Assembly: GCA_040877415.1 (NCBI GenBank)
Contig: JBBDNV010000174.1
Coordinates: 1 to 60,381, forward strand
Source of the DNA: JBBDNV01 sp040877415
GTDB taxonomy: Bacteria > Planctomycetota > Planctomycetia > Pirellulales > PALSA-1355
Direction of reading: 5' to 3'
Length of the DNA stretch: 60,381 nt
In this document: positions 1 through 7,773 of the stretch, one piece after another
Layout: the number at the start of each line of letters is the position of its first letter
Position numbering within the stretch: the first letter of the stretch is position 1
Notes under the pieces: generated by a model
Database searches by the model: none
What the model was told of the DNA's origin: nothing
The model's input: only the letters and a program-made list of their open reading frames with translations
Translations under genes and position numbers: made by a program

Positions 1-110
1 GCCCACCATAGTTGACGGACCTTCTGCTTGCACTTGCATAATCCTGGCCAGCGAGTGAGCGCAACGAATACCCCTCGCTGCGCTTCGGGCTAATATACAG
101 CACGCGATGC

Positions 111-2126
111 TCAGTATTCGTGCGCTCCGCCGCGTTCGCCCAGGCCGGTGGCCGTTTTCTCGGCGACCTGGCGGACCTGTTTGGCGGCGATTTCGGCCTG
201 CAGTTTTTCGAGCGCCGCCGAAAACGGCATGGCCCCCAGATCGCCGGCGATGCGGTCGCGCAGCGAAACCGTGCCCCCGTCGGCGTCGCGCGGACCGACG
301 ACGAACATGTAGGGAACGAGCGCGAGTTGCGCGTCGCGAATCTTTGATCCCAGCTTCTCGGCCCGGAAGTCGCTCGCGACTCGCAGTCCGGCGACGCGGA
401 GTCGTTGCTCGATGTCGCGGCCGTAGGCTTCCGATTTTTCGCTCACGGTCAGCACGCGCGCCTGCTCGGGCGCGAGCCACAAGGGAAACGCCCCGGCGAA
501 ATGCTCGATCAACACGCCCACGAAGCGCTCCATCGATCCGAACGGCGCGCGGTGGATCATCACCGGCTGATGCGGCTGGTTGTCCGGTCCGATGTACTCG
601 AGTCCAAACCGTTCGGGGCTGGGCAGGTTGTAATCGAGCTGCACCGTGCCCAACTGCCACTCGCGCGAGAGGCAATCGCTGACCAGGAAATCGGCCTTGG
701 GTCCGTAAAAGGCCGCTTCGCCCCGTTCGATATCCAGGTGCGACAGGTCCATCCGGCGGCACACTTTTTCCAACGTCTCTTCGGCCCGTTGCCAAATCGC
801 GTCGCTGCCGACGTATTTGTCGCTCGCCGGATCGCGAAAACCCAGCCGCACGCGATAATCGTTCATCCCCAGCGCCGCCAGCACCGACTGGGTCATTTCG
901 ATGCAGCCGCGGAATTCGTCGCCGACTTGCTCCTCGGTGCAAAACAGGTGCGCGTCGTCCTGCGTGAAGCCGCGCACCCGGGTCAGGCCACCCAGCTCGC
1001 CCGACTGCTCGTAACGATAGACCGTGCCGAACTCGGCCAGCCGGACCGGCAAGTCGCGGTAGCTGCGGGGCTTCGACTTGTAGATCATGACGTGGTGCGG
1101 GCAGTTCATCGGCTTGAGCAGGTAGCGCTCGTCGTCCGACATGGCGATCGGCTTGAACTGGCTGTCGGCGTAGTAGGGAAAGTGGCCCGACATCTGGAAC
1201 AGCTCCACGCGGCCGATGTGCGGGGTGTAAACCTGCTGGTAGCCGCGCTTGGTCAGCTCTTCGCGCATGAAGTTTTCCAGGATGCCGCGGATCGTCGCGC
1301 CCTTGGGAAGCCACAGCACCAGGCCCGCGCCGACCAGCGTGGGATGGGTGGCGAACAGCTCCAAATGTTTTCCCAGCACGCGGTGGTCGCGGCGCTTGGC
1401 CTCTTCGACCATTTTTAAGTGTTCGTCCAATTCGGCCTGCGAGAACCAGGCGGTTCCGTACAGTCGCTGCAACTGTTGGCGCGAAGCGTCGCCTTTCCAA
1501 TACGCGCCGGCGATGGAGAGGAGCTTGAATGCTCCGATCGCCCCGGCGCTGGGAACGTGGGGTCCGCGGCACAGGTCGATGAACTCTCCCTGGCGATAAA
1601 ACGATAGGGTCGAGTGATCGGCCAGCCCTTCGCCGATGTGCTCGACCTTAAGCGTCTGGCCCAGGTCGCGGCAGATGGCGATCGCCTTGTCGCGCGGTTC
1701 TTCCAGCCGCTCAAACGGTTCGTCGGCCTTGATGATCCTGGCCATTTCGGCTTCGATGGCCGGAAAGTCATCCTCCGTAAGCGGCCGCTTGATCTCGAAG
1801 TCGTAGTAAAAGCCGTTTTCGGTCGTGGGGCCAAAGGCCAGTTGCACGCCGTCGAACAGCCGCATCACGGCCCGGGCCATCACGTGCGCGGCCGAGTGGC
1901 GCATCACGGCCAGCGCTTCGGGGTCTTTTCTGGTCAACAGCCGCAGCGACACTTCGCCGTCAGTCGGCAAGAGCGTGGCGGCCCCCACCACTTTTCCGTC
2001 GACTTCCGCCGCCAGCGTAGCTTTGGCCAGTCCCGGTCCGATTTCCCCCGCAACCTCGATCGGACGGACCCGCCGCGAATACTCCCGCACCGAGCCGTCG
2101 GGCAATTTCACCTTGAGCATGCTCAT
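111..2126 (-). CDS. thrS: Threonyl-tRNA synthetase
   Basis: Charges tRNA-Thr with threonine in the cytoplasm. At about 671 residues from the chosen start it has the normal bacterial length. In order it shows an N-terminal TGS domain (starts MLKVKLPDGSVREYS), the editing domain with HSAAH near residue 95 and later CRGPH, the class II catalytic core with the zinc-ligand motif MNCPHH and motif 2 GGLTRVRGFTQDDAH, motif 3 around HRAPFGSMERF, and the anticodon-binding domain. The frame stays open 45 codons further upstream, but that extension resembles nothing. I chose the ATG at 2126, two codons before the TGS start; an ATG at 2120 is equally possible. Function is secure; only the start is uncertain. 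Confidence 0.97.
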   Translation of the reverse strand: MSMLKVKLPDGSVREYSRRVRPIEVAGEIGPGLAKATLAAEVDGKVVGAATLLPTDGEVSLRLLTRKDPEALAVMRHSAAHVMARAVMRLFDGVQLAFGPTTENGFYYDFEIKRPLTEDDFPAIEAEMARIIKADEPFERLEEPRDKAIAICRDLGQTLKVEHIGEGLADHSTLSFYRQGEFIDLCRGPHVPSAGAIGAFKLLSIAGAYWKGDASRQQLQRLYGTAWFSQAELDEHLKMVEEAKRRDHRVLGKHLELFATHPTLVGAGLVLWLPKGATIRGILENFMREELTKRGYQQVYTPHIGRVELFQMSGHFPYYADSQFKPIAMSDDERYLLKPMNCPHHVMIYKSKPRSYRDLPVRLAEFGTVYRYEQSGELGGLTRVRGFTQDDAHLFCTEEQVGDEFRGCIEMTQSVLAALGMNDYRVRLGFRDPASDKYVGSDAIWQRAEETLEKVCRRMDLSHLDIERGEAAFYGPKADFLVSDCLSREWQLGTVQLDYNLPSPERFGLEYIGPDNQPHQPVMIHRAPFGSMERFVGVLIEHFAGAFPLWLAPEQARVLTVSEKSEAYGRDIEQRLRVAGLRVASDFRAEKLGSKIRDAQLALVPYMFVVGPRDADGGTVSLRDRIAGDLGAMPFSAALEKLQAEIAAKQVRQVAEKTATGLGERGGAHEY

Positions 2127-2374
2127 TTCCAGTCGTATGGGACCAGCCGTGCTCGTGGACCGACGGCCTGCATCGATACAAAGGATGCAAGAACGAGGCA
2201 CTCGGTTCGGCCCGTCTGGCTGCTTTGTCGCAAAGTATAGATGGAAAGCAGTTTGGGGCAAAGTCGGCCGCGCGGTTCACGCCTGTAAGCGGTTTTGGCG
2301 CGGGCGCGGCCGCGACGCCCTTGACGGGGCGCGGATTAGGAGTCAGATTTGGTTTTTCCAGTCCGCCAGAGCGC

Positions 2375-2380
2375 TAGAAT
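2375..2380 (+). promoter_or_regulatory. Possible -10 box for tRNA-Val
   Basis: TAGAAT matches the sigma-70 -10 consensus at five of six positions and lies about 50 nt before the tRNA. I see no convincing -35 hexamer at normal spacing, so this is tentative. Confidence 0.3.
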
Positions 2381-2431
2381 GGGATTCACCGGCCGATGGA
2401 TGAACGCCCTTCGGCTCGGCTGGAAACGCCA

Positions 2432-2505
2432 GGGCGATTAGCTCAGTTGGTTAGAGCACTAGCTCGACAAGCTAGGGGTCACAAGTTCGAGTCTTGTATC
2501 GCCCA
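2432..2505 (+). tRNA. tRNA-Val (anticodon GAC)
   Basis: A full 74-nt cloverleaf. The acceptor stem is GGGCGAT/ATCGCCC with discriminator A2505. The D-arm begins TAGCTCAGTTGG. The anticodon stem is CTAGC/GCTAG around the 7-nt loop TCGACAA, and the T-arm is ACAAG/CTTGT with loop TTCGAGT. The anticodon at 2466-2468 is GAC, reading GUC and GUU. The 3' CCA is not encoded, so it must be added by the CCA enzyme. The loop base at position 33 is C instead of the almost universal U (see findings). Confidence 0.93.
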
Positions 2506-2506
2506 C

Positions 2507-2531
2507 TTTTTTCCGCTGGCGGCGGAAAAAA
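2507..2531 (+). repeat. Perfect hairpin just after tRNA-Val
   Basis: TTTTTTCCGC and GCGGAAAAAA form a perfect 10-bp stem with a 5-nt loop, starting 2 nt after the tRNA. The U-run is in the 5' arm and no T-run follows, so it is not a classical terminator. It could be a 3'-processing or weak termination structure. Further on, 2609-2635 carries two near-identical CAACTGCTCAC copies, with a partial inverted match at 2544-2570. Nothing else is recognised before 2650. Confidence 0.5.
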
Positions 2532-2649
2532 ATAGAGCAAAAGAGCAGTCGAACAGGGGAGCAGGTGAAGGACAGAAGGTCCGCAACATCCATGGTTCTC
2601 CTGCGGTCAACTGCTCACCTGATCAACTGCTCACTTTGTGACCAGGGGG

Positions 2650-3108
2650 CTACCTTTCCTTGGCCTTCGTTTTGCGTCGCCCGCGCGAGGCTGGTTTCAA
2701 TGCTCGGTCGTCGGGCCGGCCCATGTAGGCCGTGACCGCGCGGACCAGTAAGCCGGAACGTGTTTCGCCGTGTTGGGCGGCGTAACGATCGACCGCGTCC
2801 ACCACGCGCTCGGGCATGGTGATATTGAGACGCACGACCTTGACGCGCAAGGATTCCTCATCGATCGACACCACGGCCCAGGTGCCGCCCCGATAGTCGC
2901 GGTTTGCCCGGTGGCGTTCGATCGTGCCCGGCTGCGGAATCGGCTGCCCCGATTCGGTCAGTCCTTCCAGGTGCAATTCGATGGCTTCTTTCGTCATCGC
3001 CAGCGCCTCGTCGATCGTGCGTCCGGCGGAGAAGCAGCCTGGCAGATCGGGCACGGTCACCCCATAGTCCGATCGTTTGTCCTTGTGAATGACCACGGGA
3101 AAATTCAT
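2650..3108 (-). CDS. hicB: HicB-family antitoxin
   Basis: Antitoxin of a type II toxin-antitoxin pair, 152 residues. The N-terminal half has the degenerate RNase H-like HicB fold (MNFPVVIHKDKRSDYGVTVP, DLPGCFSAGRTIDEAL). The C-terminal part from about residue 92 looks like a ribbon-helix-helix DNA-binding domain (RLNITMPERVVDAVDRYA). Antitoxins of this form usually neutralise HicA and repress their own promoter. The start codon overlaps the stop of hicA by 4 nt (ATGA), so translation is probably coupled. The last ~20 residues are basic and likely flexible. Confidence 0.9.
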   Translation of the reverse strand: MNFPVVIHKDKRSDYGVTVPDLPGCFSAGRTIDEALAMTKEAIELHLEGLTESGQPIPQPGTIERHRANRDYRGGTWAVVSIDEESLRVKVVRLNITMPERVVDAVDRYAAQHGETRSGLLVRAVTAYMGRPDDRALKPASRGRRKTKAKER

Positions 3109-3296
3109 GGCGACTCCGACAATCCGGCTTGTTTGAAGATACTCCGCAGCGTGCCGGTGGGCAGATCGCGCCGCGGATGCGGAACCGTCACTAATCCCGG
3201 TTTATCGGCATGCTTGTACTGTCGATGGCTTCCCCGCGTACGCACCAGCCGCCATCCGTCACGTTCCAGTCTTCGGATCACCTCCCGGCTATCCAT
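3105..3296 (-). CDS. hicA: HicA-family mRNA interferase toxin
   Basis: Small double-stranded RNA-binding-fold RNase toxin of 63 residues, the normal HicA size. It begins MDSREVIRRLERDGW and contains the family motif RGSHRQYKH with catalytic His24, then VPHPRRDLPTGTLRSI. The gene precedes hicB with an ATGA overlap. The frame is open 8 codons further upstream to an ATG at 3318-3320, but that extension crosses the promoter -10 box at 3303-3308, so it cannot be the start on a transcript from this promoter. The start at 3296 also fits the family N-terminus. Confidence 0.9.
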   Translation of the reverse strand: MDSREVIRRLERDGWRLVRTRGSHRQYKHADKPGLVTVPHPRRDLPTGTLRSIFKQAGLSESP

Positions 3297-3302
3297 TAAC
3301 AA

Positions 3303-3331
3303 AATATACACACTATACACATATTTGTCAA
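3303..3331 (-). promoter_or_regulatory. hicAB promoter, predicted leaderless
   Basis: On the minus strand a perfect -35 TTGACA (3326-3331) is separated by exactly 17 bp from -10 TATATT (3303-3308). The predicted transcription start falls at about 3296-3297, on the A of the hicA ATG, leaving no room for a Shine-Dalgarno site. Two direct copies of TATACAC (3305-3311 and 3314-3320, 9 bp apart) overlap the spacer and -10 and could be the HicB operator. The operator role is inference. Confidence 0.75.
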
Positions 3332-3470
3332 GGTACTTTGCGAGCTATTCATGATCTGCCCATGCGCGCAGGAAGGCCGCGAAAGAATGGGCTGGCCGGC
3401 GCACGATGACTGAGAGAGCCGCCCCTGCCCGGCCAGTGATGCAAACCTATGAGTTGAATCGAGAAAGGCG

Positions 3471-4922
3471 CTATCTATAGTCGTCGAACACGACCTGGAT
3501 CTGGCCGGTTTCGGCGCCTTTCCAGTTGGGCACGTTCAAGACTCGTTTGTTCAGCTTGAATTCGACGTGGCCCGGCGGATCGGCGGGAATGTACATGTCC
3601 ACGCTGCGAATGAAGGGGCCCGTAAACGCCGGATCCTCGACTTTCGTAAATTCGCTCTTGCCATTCTCGTTGCCGTCGACCACGTAGAGCGCAACCGTGG
3701 TCGTCGAAGCTGGCGTCAGCTCGTCGGTGCAGACCTCGGTCCCATTGACCGAGAGGCTCATGATGCCCGGCAGGAGCGCGCCGTTCTGGTGCCGCACGTT
3801 GAACACGGCATTCTCGTCGGTCAGATATTTCGGCGCCTTGTCGAGCGGCGACGGGGCGTAGCCCTCCGCCGCGGCGCTAATGCGAAAGTACACCAACCGG
3901 TCGTTGTGATAGAACGGCTCGCGATACACGTGCCGCGGCCTCGCGAGTGCCTTGTCGTGAATGACGAATTCGTAGTACTGGCCGGGCTGCGCGCGGAAGG
4001 GCCCCCACCGGCCGTCTTCCGTGGCCACGAATGTGACAAGCGGCTTGTCCTTGGTCCGCCGGCCGGTTTCCTGGGCGACCTCCCAGACTTCGATCTTCGC
4101 GCCGACGAGCGGCTGATTATTGACATAGCTCTTCACGACGCCGCTGACCAGGGGTTCGGCCTGCGGTTCGATTTTCATGGTCTTGGGCTTTTCGCCGTCG
4201 TTGAAGAACGTATAGATCGCCTCGAACGCTTCGTCGCTCGTGCACACCATCACGTGGTCCTGGAAGTCGGGCATTTTCGCGGTTACTCCGCCGTTCGACG
4301 CTCGAGGCCCTTGTCCGCGACTGGCGAAATCGCCGATTCCGCTGACGGCAATGGACGGCACGCCGCCCTGGTTCGTGGCCGGCCCGCCGCCCATCGAGGC
4401 GTAATGCGCGATTTTGGCGGCGCGCGTGGAATCGTTCAGATACCTGGCGGATTGCAGGGTTCCGAACGAATGGCCGACCAGGTTCACCTTCGCGTGGCCG
4501 GTGCGCTTGCGCACCTCATCGATGAACTTGTCGAGCGCCTCGGTGACCTCAGTCGCAGCCAGCGACACGGGCGGTGCGCCGCTTGGCGTGCCTTGCGGCG
4601 CCGACGCACGCGAAGCGCCGGAAGCCGGCTGGCCTGGGCCTCGCCGCCGGCCAATCGCGCCGGCGGTGCTATAGTCAAAGGCGGCGATCCAAGTGCCGGG
4701 ATAACCGTTGCTCGTAAAGTGCATCGCCTGGCGTTCGAATTGCTCGCCCGCGCCGTTTCCCCCGTGCACGAAAACGATCGGCACGCGCCTCTTGTCTCCG
4801 CCGGCATCGACGTCGCCCTTGGGCGTGGGATCCCAATCCTCCGCGAATGTTGCCAGGGATACCAGCGCCAATAGAATCACCCCGCTAGACGTCCGAATGA
4901 GCGACCGTTCGAGTGCAGCCAT
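3471..4922 (-). CDS. Secreted alpha/beta-hydrolase lipase with C-terminal beta domains
   Basis: Probable exported lipase or esterase, 483 residues. An N-terminal signal peptide ends near residue 27 (LALVSLATFAED). The hydrolase domain follows: oxyanion region VFVHGGNGAG near residue 50, nucleophile elbow GHSFG with Ser near residue 152, and a candidate catalytic His in DHVMVCTSDEAF. From about residue 235 a beta-rich region starts like a carboxypeptidase-regulatory fold (SGVVKSYVNNQPLVGAKIEVWE) and continues to the C-terminus. This order resembles the Archaeoglobus lipase AF_1763, which has a C-terminal lipid-binding barrel; that match is from memory. It is divergent from the tetR-esterase pair, so the 4923-5231 region may serve both. 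Substrate unknown. Confidence 0.75.
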   Translation of the reverse strand: MAALERSLIRTSSGVILLALVSLATFAEDWDPTPKGDVDAGGDKRRVPIVFVHGGNGAGEQFERQAMHFTSNGYPGTWIAAFDYSTAGAIGRRRGPGQPASGASRASAPQGTPSGAPPVSLAATEVTEALDKFIDEVRKRTGHAKVNLVGHSFGTLQSARYLNDSTRAAKIAHYASMGGGPATNQGGVPSIAVSGIGDFASRGQGPRASNGGVTAKMPDFQDHVMVCTSDEAFEAIYTFFNDGEKPKTMKIEPQAEPLVSGVVKSYVNNQPLVGAKIEVWEVAQETGRRTKDKPLVTFVATEDGRWGPFRAQPGQYYEFVIHDKALARPRHVYREPFYHNDRLVYFRISAAAEGYAPSPLDKAPKYLTDENAVFNVRHQNGALLPGIMSLSVNGTEVCTDELTPASTTTVALYVVDGNENGKSEFTKVEDPAFTGPFIRSVDMYIPADPPGHVEFKLNKRVLNVPNWKGAETGQIQVVFDDYR

Positions 4923-4974
4923 GACAAAGCCCTCCCGCGTCGTGGATATCGTTATCGAGCAGCCGGTAAGATAG

Positions 4975-4989
4975 GTGACAATCTGTCAC
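4975..4989. promoter_or_regulatory. Palindrome GTGACA-ATC-TGTCAC, candidate operator
   Basis: A perfect 6+6 inverted repeat with a 3-bp centre, about 50 bp from the lipase start. A related but weaker TGAC/GTCA arrangement overlaps the tetR -35 region (5143-5154). Paired similar sites in a divergent promoter region next to a TetR gene suggest an operator for that regulator. This is inference from position and symmetry only. Confidence 0.4.
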
Positions 4990-5141
4990 GATGCAAGGCG
5001 CCCGACTCTGGGCGGGGCCTATGCGCATCGACGGCGTAGGGCGTGCCTCCATTCGAGCTGATATGCACGGATATTTATGGCTATAATGCCCAGCGTTTGC
5101 GTCGAGGAGCGCGATCAGGGCTCGCCGTCTCGTCCCGAAGA

Positions 5142-5170
5142 TTGACACATCGTCACCGCCACAGTATGAC
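5142..5170 (+). promoter_or_regulatory. Candidate promoter for tetR-carboxylesterase
   Basis: TTGACA at 5142-5147 is a perfect -35. A 17-bp spacer leads to TATGAC at 5165-5170 (four of six -10 matches). The predicted start of transcription lies about 55 nt before the tetR ATG. Confidence 0.5.
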
Positions 5171-5231
5171 CAGTCTCATGTAGATCGATGAACTTTCTTT
5201 AGATTGCTTTCGCGCAAACCGGACAAGCGCC

Positions 5232-6002
5232 ATGGCCCAAGCCACGTACCAAGCCAGCGAAAAGCGCGCCGTTCAAATCCTGCTCGCGGCGCGAGAACTC
5301 TTTCTCGCCGACGGATGGGACCATTTCAGCGTCGAACGGATCGCCGAATTCATGGAGTGCTCCCGGCCGCTCGTTTACAAGCATTTCTCGTGCAAGGAAG
5401 AAATACTCCTGGCGCTGGCCATCGAGAGCAAGCGGAGGCGGGCCCGGTTCTACGAACGGGCGGTGATGTTCCCGGGCCGCCCGCGCGAAAAAATCCTCGC
5501 CATCGGCGAGGTCGAGACATTCCTCTCGCCGCGCGACCTGCCCGTCGAGCTGCTTGTCGCTTCGACGTGCCTGCGCGCTAAGACGAGCCGCGAGCGGCAA
5601 GGGGAATTGAAGGTTCTGGACGTGCGCGCGATTTCGCTGGGCGCCGGGATCATTCGCGAGGCGGTCAACGCGGGCGACTTGAAGTTGCCCGGACGGATGT
5701 GTCCCGAGGATTTGCTGTTTTTCATGTGGGCCAGCCGCTGGGGTGCGTCAACGATCATGCGGTCCGACACTCCCATCGCGATGGCGGGCGTGGCCGAGCC
5801 GGCGCTGGCGGTCGAATGGTCGCTGGGGCTTTTGCTCGACGGCTATGGCTGGCAGCCGCTCAGTAGCCAGTGGGACTACAAACGAACGCGAAAGCGCGTC
5901 CACGCCGAAGCTTTTCCGCCCGAAGTCGTCGAGGAAATCTTGGGAAATCGAAGGAGGATAGAGAGCCATGTGCGCGAAACCAAACCATCGTTCCAGGAGT
6001 GA
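5232..6002 (+). CDS. TetR-family transcriptional regulator
   Basis: 256 residues. The N-terminal helix-turn-helix of the TetR family is clear: ILLAARELFLADGWDHFSVERIAEFM followed by the recognition-helix signature RPLVYKHFSCKEEILLAL (residues ~16-62, split here into separate motifs). The C-terminal ligand-binding part is not assignable to a subfamily. The reading frame overlaps the downstream carboxylesterase by 35 nt, so the two are co-transcribed and the regulator probably responds to a substrate or product of that esterase. No strong Shine-Dalgarno precedes the ATG at 5232, but the protein N-terminus has the normal distance to the HTH. Confidence 0.88.
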   Translation: MAQATYQASEKRAVQILLAARELFLADGWDHFSVERIAEFMECSRPLVYKHFSCKEEILLALAIESKRRRARFYERAVMFPGRPREKILAIGEVETFLSPRDLPVELLVASTCLRAKTSRERQGELKVLDVRAISLGAGIIREAVNAGDLKLPGRMCPEDLLFFMWASRWGASTIMRSDTPIAMAGVAEPALAVEWSLGLLLDGYGWQPLSSQWDYKRTRKRVHAEAFPPEVVEEILGNRRRIESHVRETKPSFQE

Positions 6003-7689
6003 TCTCGAAGATCGTCGCTGCTTTCTGACGAAGGCGGCGCAACTGGCCGGCATGGCCGCCGCCGGCTCGCTTTTCCCCCGCACGCTGGCGGCGACTTTCG
6101 CCGATGAGGCCAGCGCCCCGACGACTCCGGCGGTCGGCACGCGCTACGGAAAGGTTCGCGGCCTGTCGGTCGCGGGCGTTCACGCGTTCAAGGGCATTCC
6201 CTACGGCGCGCCAACAGGCGGCCAGCGCCGTTTCCTGGCCCCCTTGCCCTCCGAATCGTGGAGGGGCGTTCGCGACGTCTTTGAATACAACCACTACGCG
6301 CCGCAGTCCGGCCGGCAGCGCGGAGCCAAACAACTCGAGTTCTTCAGCATCCTGCGGCCCGCCGCCAAAGTCGGCCCCAGCGAGGATTGTTTGTATCTCA
6401 ACGTATGGACCAAGGGACTTTCCGACGGCGCGAAACGGCCCGTCATGGTTTGGCTGCACGGGGGCGGCTTTGACCAGGGGAGCGGGGGTTCTCCCGGCTA
6501 CGATGGCGCCGCTTTGGCGAAGCATCAGGACGTCGTGGCGGTCAGCCTGAACCACCGGCTCAACGTGCTGGGCTATTTATATCTGGGCGACATCCTGGGT
6601 TCGGAATTCGCCGAGTCCGCCAATTCAGGCCAACTCGACATCGTGGCGGCACTGGCCTGGGTACGCGACAACATCGAGGCCTTTGGCGGCGATCCGAACC
6701 GCGTCATGATCTTCGGCCAGTCCGGGGGCGGGGCCAAGGTTTCCACCCTGCTCGGCATGCCCGCTGCCAAGGGACTGTTCCATGCGGCGGCAATTCAAAG
6801 CGGCGCCAGCCTGGGCGGGGCCGACCGCGAGCGGGCAACCCAATTTGCCGAACAGCTGCTTAAGAAGTTCGATCTCACCAGGGACCAGGCCCGCGACCTG
6901 CAAATAATACCGCTCGACAAATTGATGTCGACTGCGGCCGGCCCGCAAACCGCGGCCGTGCCGGGCGCCCGATCGGGCGCGGGCGGCCGCGCTCGCCCCT
7001 TCGGCTTCGGACCGGTGGTCGACGGCAAGAACCTGCCGGCCAGCTCCTTCACGCCGGTGGCGACTCCGATTTCGCAGGACGTGCCGGTGATCGTCGGCTA
7101 TACGCGCACCGAGCGCACCGTGTATCAGATTGACGACCCGTCCTACGGCCAGCTCGACGAAGCGGGCCTCGTGGCCAATGCCAAGGAGGCACTCGGCGAC
7201 GAGGCCGAAAGGATCGTCGAGCTCTATCGCCGCAACAGTCCCAAGGCCACGCCGTTTGAACTGTCCACGAATATCGCAACCGATATCCAGGGCACCCGTT
7301 CGATCCGGCTCGCCGAGCGCCGCGCGGCGTTGGGAAAAGCGCCGACGTACTTGTACGTGTTCGCTTGGGAAACGCCGGTCATGAACTTGCGCGCGCCCCA
7401 CACGATCGAGATCCCGTTCGTGTTCAATCACATCGACGCGAGCCAGACCATGGTGGGGCCGGTGAAGCCGCCGATGCGCGAGCTCGAAGCGGCCACGGCC
7501 GGCGCTTGGGCGGCGCTTGCGCGCCGCGGCAACCCGAACCACAAGGGGCTGCCCGATTGGCCGGCCTACGCGGCCGACACGCGTGCCACGATGATTTTTG
7601 ACACGCCCTGCCGCGTGGAAAACGATCCCACCGGCGAGATCCGAAAGATCATCGAGCAAAGAGGCGACGACGACCTGCCGAGAGGCTAA
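5968..7689 (+). CDS. Tat-exported carboxylesterase type B
   Basis: Hydrolyses carboxylic esters, probably in the periplasm; 573 residues. The N-terminus carries a twin-arginine signal, DRRCFLTK followed by a hydrophobic stretch to LAATFA. The body is a type B carboxylesterase: KGIPYGAP, the family signature EDCLYLNVW, oxyanion motif WLHGGGFDQGSGG and nucleophile elbow GQSGGG with Ser252. The C-terminal region with PHTIEIPFVF should supply the catalytic His. The start lies inside the end of tetR (35-nt overlap). Substrates of this family range from p-nitrobenzyl esters to lipids, so the natural substrate cannot be read from sequence. Confidence 0.9.
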   Translation: MCAKPNHRSRSDLEDRRCFLTKAAQLAGMAAAGSLFPRTLAATFADEASAPTTPAVGTRYGKVRGLSVAGVHAFKGIPYGAPTGGQRRFLAPLPSESWRGVRDVFEYNHYAPQSGRQRGAKQLEFFSILRPAAKVGPSEDCLYLNVWTKGLSDGAKRPVMVWLHGGGFDQGSGGSPGYDGAALAKHQDVVAVSLNHRLNVLGYLYLGDILGSEFAESANSGQLDIVAALAWVRDNIEAFGGDPNRVMIFGQSGGGAKVSTLLGMPAAKGLFHAAAIQSGASLGGADRERATQFAEQLLKKFDLTRDQARDLQIIPLDKLMSTAAGPQTAAVPGARSGAGGRARPFGFGPVVDGKNLPASSFTPVATPISQDVPVIVGYTRTERTVYQIDDPSYGQLDEAGLVANAKEALGDEAERIVELYRRNSPKATPFELSTNIATDIQGTRSIRLAERRAALGKAPTYLYVFAWETPVMNLRAPHTIEIPFVFNHIDASQTMVGPVKPPMRELEAATAGAWAALARRGNPNHKGLPDWPAYAADTRATMIFDTPCRVENDPTGEIRKIIEQRGDDDLPRG

Positions 7690-7773
7690 TCGAAGCTTGC
7701 GCGTTGGACATCACGTACAATATCAAGCATGAGGTGTACGGGTTGCCGTGGAGTGCTTCTCCCGTTGCCTCGT

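Larger units (their letters stand above)
4923..5231. other. Divergent intergenic region, lipase / tetR
   Basis: No gene is seen in these 309 nt. It holds an almost consensus promoter toward tetR and a perfect palindrome, listed separately. No clear promoter toward the lipase was found. Confidence 0.6.

Noticed and set aside
2507..2531. Intrinsic terminator after the tRNA
   Set aside because: The U-run is inside the stem's 5' arm and no T-run follows the hairpin, so I list it only as a hairpin.
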